A stretch of 6,294 nt of DNA, from positions 1-6,294 of the forward strand of contig CAYPDX010000059.1 in NCBI GenBank assembly GCA_964409695.1, written 5' to 3'. The DNA comes from JABDAD01 sp964409695. Its GTDB lineage: Bacteria > Pseudomonadota > Alphaproteobacteria > Rickettsiales > Rickettsiaceae. Every line of letters starts with the position of its first letter. Within the stretch, counting starts at the first letter, position 1. The notes under the pieces are model-generated. The model saw only the letters and a program-made list of their open reading frames with translations. It did not search any database and had not been told where the DNA came from. Positions 1 through 5,400 of this stretch are shown piece after piece. Both the position numbers and the translations under genes were made by a program.

Positions 1-493
1 CTATTACTCTGTTTAAAACTTTTGTATCCCATATTCTATCTACATATATATCATCTGCCGATAAGTGTAACTTTGAGAGCTTAATAAGCAATTCATGATA
101 TGACAAATTATCAATTCCAACTTTATTGGGATTCGTATAGATATTATGAATTTTTATGGAAGAAATTTTCGGATCAGTTACAGTTGAAAATAAACCAAAT
201 TTAATAGTAGCTCTATCAATAAATATACCATTTTCAAAGCTAACTCTTTTTAAGCGCAAAGCTAATGTAGGAAATATTGTAATATCGCCGTCTTCAACTG
301 TTACTTCAATTCCTAGATCATTATTAACTTTATTGATCAATTTTGATGTCAAATTACGTGAATTTAGCGAAGCCAGATATCCATAATAAATACCTAAAAC
401 TATTATCGCAAATACTGCAACTATTCCAAATAATCTGATCTTACTACTTAACTCAAAACCAACATAAAAATTCAATATTCTTTCTTTTGCCAT
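1..493 (-). CDS. AsmA-like inner-membrane protein, N-terminal part (cut by left window edge)
   Basis: The minus frame is open from an ATG at 493 to the window edge, giving 164 codons with no stop. The product begins MAKERILNFYVGFELSSK, followed by one hydrophobic segment at about residues 20-40 (rich in I, V, F, L and G). After it comes a periplasmic-type region in which residues 47-88 follow the AsmA N-terminal pattern: a helix (LTSKLINKVNNDLG), then short beta strands leading to 'ITIFPTLALRLKRVSFEN'. Known for the family: AsmA/YhdP-like proteins are anchored by one N-terminal helix, with a long periplasmic beta domain, and are linked to phospholipid transport and outer-membrane homeostasis. 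An AGGGA ribosome-binding site lies 9 nt before the ATG (503-507), which supports the start. The gene is divergent from rimM. The AsmA assignment rests on the N-terminal pattern only. Another single-pass periplasmic protein is possible because most of the gene is missing. Confidence 0.68.
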   Translation of the reverse strand, partial: MAKERILNFYVGFELSSKIRLFGIVAVFAIIVLGIYYGYLASLNSRNLTSKLINKVNNDLGIEVTVEDGDITIFPTLALRLKRVSFENGIFIDRATIKFGLFSTVTDPKISSIKIHNIYTNPNKVGIDNLSYHELLIKLSKLHLSADDIYVDRIWDTKVLNRVI

Positions 494-537
494 AAACCCA
501 ATTCCCTAAGACGATGGTATTTTTTTTAAATCATGCT

Positions 538-566
538 ATAGTAACCATTCGGAAAAGATTGTACAA
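538..566 (-). promoter_or_regulatory. possible promoter of the AsmA-like gene
   Basis: Read on the minus strand, TTGTAC (561-566) is separated by 17 bases from TACTAT (538-543), which matches 4 of 6 positions of a sigma-70 -10 box. Transcription would start near 531 and give a leader of roughly 38 nt that includes the AGGGA site at 503-507. The -35 match is only 3 of 6, and such matches are frequent in AT-rich DNA, so this is tentative. The whole divergent intergene (494-610) must hold the control regions of both flanking genes, and I see no clear operator palindrome in it. Confidence 0.28.
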
Positions 567-573
567 ATCTATT

Positions 574-603
574 TTGAATTTCACGTCTCATTAATTTTAT
601 ATG
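574..603 (+). promoter_or_regulatory. rimM: possible promoter close to the rimM start
   Basis: TTGAAT (574-579) followed after 18 bases by TATATG (598-603) is a weak sigma-70-like pair. If it is used, transcription would begin at or just before the rimM ATG at 611, giving a leaderless or nearly leaderless mRNA. That would fit the absence of a purine-rich Shine-Dalgarno sequence there. An alternative -10-like TATAGT at 537-542 would give a leader of about 60 nt but lacks a recognisable -35 box. Neither choice can be settled from sequence alone. Confidence 0.22.
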
Positions 604-610
604 TTGAAAA

Positions 611-1096
611 ATGGTATCAATTGGTAAAATCTGTGGTGCAGTAGGCATCAAAGGTGAAATTAAAGTTTTAGTTTCATCTGATTTTGAAGAACATATTAAA
701 AAAAACTCTAAGAAAATGGAGTTTTTTGATGATAAAGGAAACTTGCTCAAGCTAATTTTCAGAAGAAAACAGTCAAAATTTTTGATATTTTCAGTTGATG
801 GTATCATTGATAGAAATGAAGCCGAAAAGCTTGAAAAAACTCAGGTGTGCTGTAAAGATGAAGATCTTCCTCAACTAGAGGATGATGAATTTTATACTTC
901 TGATTTGATAGGCTTGCATATTTATGAGAATGATATTGAAATCGGAAAAATTGTAAATATTGGTAATTTTGGCGCAGGCGATATTGTTGAAATTGAACTC
1001 ATCGATGGAAGTAAAATACTCTATCCATTCACAAAAAAAATCTTTCACACTATAGAAAAAGATAAGATTTTAGTGGAAATACCCAAATTTCTTTAA
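611..1096 (+). CDS. rimM: Ribosome maturation factor RimM
   Basis: RimM binds ribosomal protein S19 in the 30S head and helps late 30S assembly and 16S rRNA processing in the cytoplasm. The 161-residue product is close to the usual RimM length. The N-terminal RimM barrel (about residues 1-85) opens with the typical 'IGKICGAVGIKGEIKV' (4-19). The C-terminal PRC-barrel (about 92-161) has 'EFYTSDLIGL' (93-102), a Gly-rich turn 'GNFGAGDIVEI' (118-128) and 'ILYPF' (136-140), followed by a short 'KILVEIP' ending. All are conserved family positions. The ATG at 611 is the first possible start because an in-frame TGA lies at 605-607. No good Shine-Dalgarno sequence precedes it. An out-of-frame ATG at 601 opens only an 8-codon frame. 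The genes that commonly flank rimM (rpsP, trmD, rplS) are absent here. It stands alone, divergent from the AsmA-like gene and followed by dacF after 129 bp. Confidence 0.96.
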   Translation: MVSIGKICGAVGIKGEIKVLVSSDFEEHIKKNSKKMEFFDDKGNLLKLIFRRKQSKFLIFSVDGIIDRNEAEKLEKTQVCCKDEDLPQLEDDEFYTSDLIGLHIYENDIEIGKIVNIGNFGAGDIVEIELIDGSKILYPFTKKIFHTIEKDKILVEIPKFL

Positions 1097-1106
1097 TTAG
1101 CGTAAA

Positions 1107-1185
1107 GATTTCTTGTTGCAAATATGACATTCGCTTGACAATATAACACTTAGGCGTTAGAAAAAACTTTTCAGCGCAAGAAATC
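1107..1185. repeat. 9-bp perfect inverted repeat flanking the dacF promoter
   Basis: GATTTCTTG (1107-1115) and CAAGAAATC (1177-1185) are exact reverse complements, separated by 61 bases that contain the best promoter candidate (1135-1163). They could be half-sites of an operator, the arms of a weak long-loop structure, or chance. A 9-mer match of this kind within a 130-bp AT-rich stretch is uncommon but not rare enough to prove function. Confidence 0.3.
1135..1163 (+). promoter_or_regulatory. dacF: sigma-70-type promoter for dacF
   Basis: A perfect -35 hexamer TTGACA (1135-1140) is followed after the ideal 17-bp spacer by TAGAAA (1158-1163), which matches 4 of 6 positions of the -10 consensus. 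It lies in the 129-bp rimM-dacF gap, so dacF can be transcribed independently of rimM. Transcription would start around 1170 and leave a leader of about 55 nt that carries the Shine-Dalgarno site at 1211-1216. Confidence 0.55.
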
Positions 1186-1210
1186 ATATTAAACTAAACT
1201 ACGTTTGAAC

Positions 1211-1216
1211 TTGGAG
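1211..1216 (+). promoter_or_regulatory. dacF: Shine-Dalgarno site of dacF
   Basis: TTGGAG ends 9 nt before the ATG at 1226. Its GGAG core is the clearest ribosome-binding site in the window and supports that ATG as the start. Confidence 0.7.
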
Positions 1217-1225
1217 CATAGATAA

Positions 1226-2200
1226 ATGAATTTTCTAAAAGCCTTTTCTTTAGCCATTATAATTCTAATCAATTTTTCAGCCTTTGCTGCTAATAAAAAA
1301 AAGATAGCTCCAGATATTCAAAGAACTCAAACAAGCTTGGTTGTAGACGCTGACACAGGTAAAATTTTACATAACGTAAATGGGCATGAAAGAATATACC
1401 CTGCTTCACTCACAAAACTTATGACTCTTTACATAATTTTTGAAAAAATAAATGAAAAAAAACTATCATTAGATCAACAACTTCCTGTATCCGTAAGAGC
1501 ACAGAACGCTCAACCAACTAGACTTGGTCTAAGAGCTGGTGAAAAAATCTCTACAAAAGACGCGATAATGGCTATCATAGTCAAGTCTGCAAATGATGCG
1601 TCTATAGTAGCAGCAGAATCAATTTCAGGCAGTGAAGAAGCATTCGCAATAGAGATGACTAAAAAAGCTCATCAACTTGGTATGAAAAATTCTCATTTTT
1701 ATAACTCATCCGGCCTCCCTCATTCAAAACAGAAAAGTTCAGCTATTGACATGGCAAAACTTACCCTGGCAATAAAAAGAGACTTTCCAGAGTTCTACCC
1801 TTGGTTCAACAATGGTGATAGTTTCCAGTATAAAGGTGTAACGGTCCAAGGTCATAATAAAGTAGCAAAACATTACGAAGGTGCAGAAGGAATGAAAACC
1901 GGCTATACTTATCTTGCGGGATTCAACCTTGTTACCACAGCATCAAAAAATAATAAAAACTTGATTGGAGTTGTTACAGGAAGTCCAAGCTCTTCTCATC
2001 GCAATAATAAAATGGTAAAACTTCTTGATAGTCATTTTGGCACTCAAACTGCATTTAATGACGGATCAGAAAAACGCAAAATCTCAATAAAAAAGCAAAC
2101 AAGGAAATATGAGCTTATAAAAGAAACTACAAAGAAACTAGCTAAAAAATCTAACCACAAAAAGAAAACATCGCAAACTAAAAAGTCTATTAGAAGTTAA
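1226..2200 (+). CDS. dacF: D-alanyl-D-alanine carboxypeptidase (DacF/PBP5 family, peptidase S11)
   Basis: This periplasmic penicillin-binding protein removes the terminal D-alanine from peptidoglycan pentapeptides, limiting cross-linking. The 324-residue product begins with a signal peptide (positive N-terminus, hydrophobic stretch, probable cleavage after A19-F-A21). All three active-site motifs of the S11 family are present in order: S61-L-T-K64 (nucleophilic Ser and Lys), S121-A-N123 and K224-T-G226. The conserved 'YNSSGLPH' (159-166) and 'GMKTGYT' (222-228) also fit. The catalytic domain ends near residue 272. What follows is not the usual PBP5 C-terminal beta domain with an amphipathic anchor helix. 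It is a 44-residue tail (281-324) in which 18 residues are Lys or Arg. The start is supported by TTGGAG at 1211-1216. The paralogue symbol is less certain than the family: dacA or dacC are alternative names for the same fold. The gene converges on the autotransporter gene. Confidence 0.93.
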   Translation: MNFLKAFSLAIIILINFSAFAANKKKIAPDIQRTQTSLVVDADTGKILHNVNGHERIYPASLTKLMTLYIIFEKINEKKLSLDQQLPVSVRAQNAQPTRLGLRAGEKISTKDAIMAIIVKSANDASIVAAESISGSEEAFAIEMTKKAHQLGMKNSHFYNSSGLPHSKQKSSAIDMAKLTLAIKRDFPEFYPWFNNGDSFQYKGVTVQGHNKVAKHYEGAEGMKTGYTYLAGFNLVTTASKNNKNLIGVVTGSPSSSHRNNKMVKLLDSHFGTQTAFNDGSEKRKISIKKQTRKYELIKETTKKLAKKSNHKKKTSQTKKSIRS

Positions 2201-2248
2201 AGAAAAAAACTTTTGTAATAACCGTATTCTCCAAAAGCACCGTCACCT

Positions 2249-2261
2249 CGCATATGATGCG
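2249..2261. repeat. short perfect hairpin (5-bp stem, 3-nt loop)
   Basis: CGCAT and ATGCG flank the loop ATG. Outside a T-T mismatch, CC (2246-2247) can pair with GG (2263-2264). No T-run follows on either strand, so it does not look like an intrinsic terminator. It is one of several secondary structures within the GC-richer intergene. Confidence 0.35.
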
Positions 2262-2331
2262 TGGCCCACTCTATTTTCTTTTTAAAAGACAAATTGGCTG
2301 TTGGTTGAGAAAGGAGGCCGGCTCAATGATT

Positions 2332-2371
2332 TCGTCATTAAGGCACCAAGCGTGGTATGACGACTCTTTTT
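2332..2371 (+). terminator. possible intrinsic terminator downstream of dacF
   Basis: TCGTCAT (2332-2338) pairs with ATGACGA (2357-2363). Directly inside on the 3' side, TGGT (2353-2356) pairs with ACCA (2345-2348) around an AGCG loop. The result is an 11-bp stem interrupted by a 6-nt bulge on the 5' arm. It is followed by CTC and five Ts (2367-2371), which is the arrangement of a rho-independent terminator on the plus strand. It lies about 130 nt after the dacF stop and would also stop dacF transcription from running antisense into the autotransporter gene. No T-run follows the hairpin on the minus strand, so it would not terminate that gene. The bulge and short T-run weaken the call. Confidence 0.4.
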
Positions 2372-2407
2372 GACGAAGCGGCACTAGGCAATCACTAAAA
2401 CTTGATA

Positions 2408-5400
2408 TTAAAAGTTGATTCGAAGTTTCAAAGACCCTGTGTGACTATAATATTTTTTTGCAAATCCCAAATCATATCCAGCCGTAGCATCAATCATCCC
2501 ATTACTTATTTTTAGGTCAAATCCTGTGTTACAGATTGTTTTATTTAAATTACTCTCCTTACTTGTCTGCAGTCCATCTCCGATAGAAAATTTTGATGTT
2601 ACTACTGGACTTTTTCCTGCAAATTCATGAGAAAGTTTTGCATGTATAGAAGGAGAAAATATCGAGTCTTTTAACTCTACCTCAGCTCTTAATAATGCGC
2701 CATAATACCAAGAATAACTTGAGCTACCATGTTTCTCAATTATTCTATTAAATTTACTTTGACCTTCTTCTTTATATCCATCATCTGCAAAGAAACTAGC
2801 GTTTACTCCTAATTCCTGGATCATTGTAATTTGATCTTTTACGTTAAAAATATAACCAACTGAACCGTCTAATGCTCCTGACTTAGAATTGTGCTCTCCT
2901 CTTGCATTATAAGAAGCTCCTATCTCCATTCTCTTTTCCGTTGTAATAACATTTGTATTACTTATGACCGTAGTAGCGCGCGTGAACCAATGATTATTTA
3001 TTTCATACATTGAATATAGGCTAAACATCCAGGTTTTCTCATTTACCCTATCGCCCTGCTTTTGATCTTTAGCTTTAACCTTAGTATCTACGAAGATTAC
3101 TGCCCCTCCAAAAGTCAAGCCATCCCTCACCTCTGTATCATAACCAATCAAACTTCCAAGAGTAGTTGACCTATAGCCAGGGTTTCCTTTCTTTTTTCCC
3201 TGCTCTGTAAGATTTCCTACAGATTGAACCCAAACTCCGCTCTTATAATCTTCATCACCAGCTGTTGGTGCTATTATAAATTGACTTGGACTATTATTAA
3301 CTATTGTACTATGGAGATGGGTAGCAACAGTAGATACAACATTAGATAGAAAACTATAACTTCTTTCCTGCGCAATATGATTTAATGTTCTATCATTTCT
3401 ATATAGTATTTCTTCTTCTTTCGATGGTTCGTTTAGTATAACTTCAAGCAATGCTTCGCTTGGATCAATAAGAGCTTCTTGCAATAATTCACTTGAAGAT
3501 GATGTAATGATGGCTGAAGTAGTTGGCGCTCCCTTAGACTTGACAGATCCTGCCGAATATTCAAAATTAAAGCCCGTACCATGGCTAACTTCGATTGTAT
3601 AGCTACTTGGTTCACCATCAACAGATGAAAATATTTGATAAGTTTTATCATCTTTTGCCAAAGTACTTGTATCTAAAATTAATTTTAAAGTTTTTCCAGC
3701 AATTCTCACTGATCCATCTACATTACCAGAAGTACCTCCTGGTGATAATATAGAATTTACCGTAACACTTGCCACTGTATTGACAACACCTGTTACATTA
3801 AGAGTGTTTGTTTGAAGATCTAAAGCAGAACCATCATTAAGCGTAAGATTCCCATTTATAGTTTGGGATGTCGAGGCTTTGTACGTTACATTATTTTGTA
3901 TAATAAGATTATTAGCATAAGTATCATTTGACACTGTATCTATACCAGCCCCAGCTAAAGTCAGAATAGATACAGAATTTCCAGCAGAACCAATTTTAGG
4001 GATATTTCCTGCAACATTAAACGTTACATTACCTGGCCCATTAACTTGCCCTATAGTCCCACCTGCTAAATCATTGATAGATAATAATTTTCCAACAGGA
4101 ATGGATAAGGTGCTATTTGCCGAAAAATCAGCTCCAGCATCAATTATAGAATTAGAACCTAATGAATAACTCGCACCATAATATGGTTTATTTATAGTAC
4201 CACCTGAAACGAATGTAATAGCACTTAAACCACGAGCGGTAGAAATGCCAGTTGAGCTTGGGTCTACATTAAATGTGACATTTCCTGTATTATCACCACT
4301 AATAACACCAAAAATATTTACATTATTAACATTCAAATTTGCACCAGAATTTATTGCAACATTGGAGATTTTCGTAGCGGCCCCCAAAGAGCCCACACCA
4401 TTCAAATTAACTGTAGAAGCACTATCAATAATGATAGTTTTTGCATATATGCTATTTGTATCTTCTATTGTATAATTTCCTGATATAGTTACTTGATCAA
4501 CCCTCGCTGCAATTTCACCTATACCTCCACTTACAGACCCATTATTCAGAGTTACAACACCATAACTATCTGTATTTGTTGTTATTGAACCAGTTACTTT
4601 GCCTGCTGTAATTGTAACTGTACCTCCAGCACTAAATATAATATTTCCTGTAAGAGTAGATGCATTAAGCCCTAAACTTCCACCTCCTATTGTAACATTT
4701 GAATTATGTCCAGCACCTGCTGATCCATCTATCCCTGAGTTAGCTATTAAAGTACCTGTAGCTAATGTGATAATATCAGCATTTATAATACCAGCAGATA
4801 CGAGAGTACCTGCACCTATTTCAATAGTACTCGAGGTTATTGTTCCTGTTGTTGTAAGATTAGCTGTACCAATTAAAGCTAGATCAAGAGCATTAATACT
4901 CGTTGTATTGTGAGTTACTCCGTAAGCTAAAGTCACTCCTTTTAGAGAAGTTGCTGAACCAATTACTCCTGAGCTAGAAGTGCCAGTAATATTAAGTGTA
5001 CCAGCTACGGTCAGACCAACATAGTTATTTATGCCTTTTGTGACATTTCCTCCTTTAAGATTTAGAATACCATCGTTTCCATTAAAACTTACTTCTCCTA
5101 TTAAACCACTATATAAAGTAACAATTCCTTCACCGGAATAACTTAAAACAAGAGCTTCAACAGAATTTTTAGCTATAACAACTCCAGATTCAACCTGAAA
5201 ACTCTCAACATTCTGAATAGATGAATTTGCTGTTAGACAAGCGCTGCCCTTTAAAATTAAGAAATTACTTTTAAAAACGCCTCCAACGACTAAACTAGTA
5301 GCATCAGCTATTTCCACTTGATAAAGTTGAGCAGTTTTTCCAACAGAGCCAGTAATGCTAGTATTTAAAGCTGCAATGCTCAATAAACCCTTATTAATTG

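Larger units (their letters stand above)
2201..2407. other. GC-richer intergene with hairpins between convergent genes
   Basis: This gap separates the 3' ends of dacF and the autotransporter gene. By my count positions 2221-2400 are about 46% G+C, against roughly 30% in typical neighbouring coding lines such as 1441-1500. It contains a compact hairpin CGCAT-ATG-ATGCG (2249-2261, extendable by CC/GG beyond one mismatch), a small hairpin AATGA-TTTCG-TCATT (2325-2339), and a larger bulged hairpin at 2332-2363. The last two compete for the same bases. On the minus strand a frame is open for 41 codons (2200-2322) ending in TAA at 2197-2199, but it has no convincing start or ribosome-binding site. 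The composition and hairpins suggest a decayed intergenic repeat, such as the palindromic elements of Rickettsia genomes, or a small structured RNA. I do not recognise a specific family. Confidence 0.4.

Noticed and set aside
156..386. Plus-strand open frame of 76 codons
   Set aside because: It is antisense to the AsmA-like minus-strand frame, which spans the entire region and has a coherent membrane segment and domain pattern. The plus frame has no recognisable protein features.
526..807. Minus-strand open frame of 93 codons overlapping rimM
   Set aside because: It covers the well-conserved 5' half of rimM on the opposite strand and has no family motif. It is a shadow frame.
1157..1175. GAAAA-AAC-TTTTC mini-hairpin as a rimM terminator
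   Set aside because: The stem is only five A-T-rich pairs, it is not followed by a T-run, and it overlaps the -10 region of the dacF promoter candidate.
2201..2407. A tRNA or tmRNA in the GC-rich intergene
   Set aside because: I could not fold a cloverleaf or find a T-loop (GTTCRA) or CCA-end pattern, and no tmRNA tag frame is evident.
3433..3651. Minus-strand 72-codon frame inside the autotransporter
   Set aside because: It is an alternative frame of the same strand within a continuous, clearly coding sequence.
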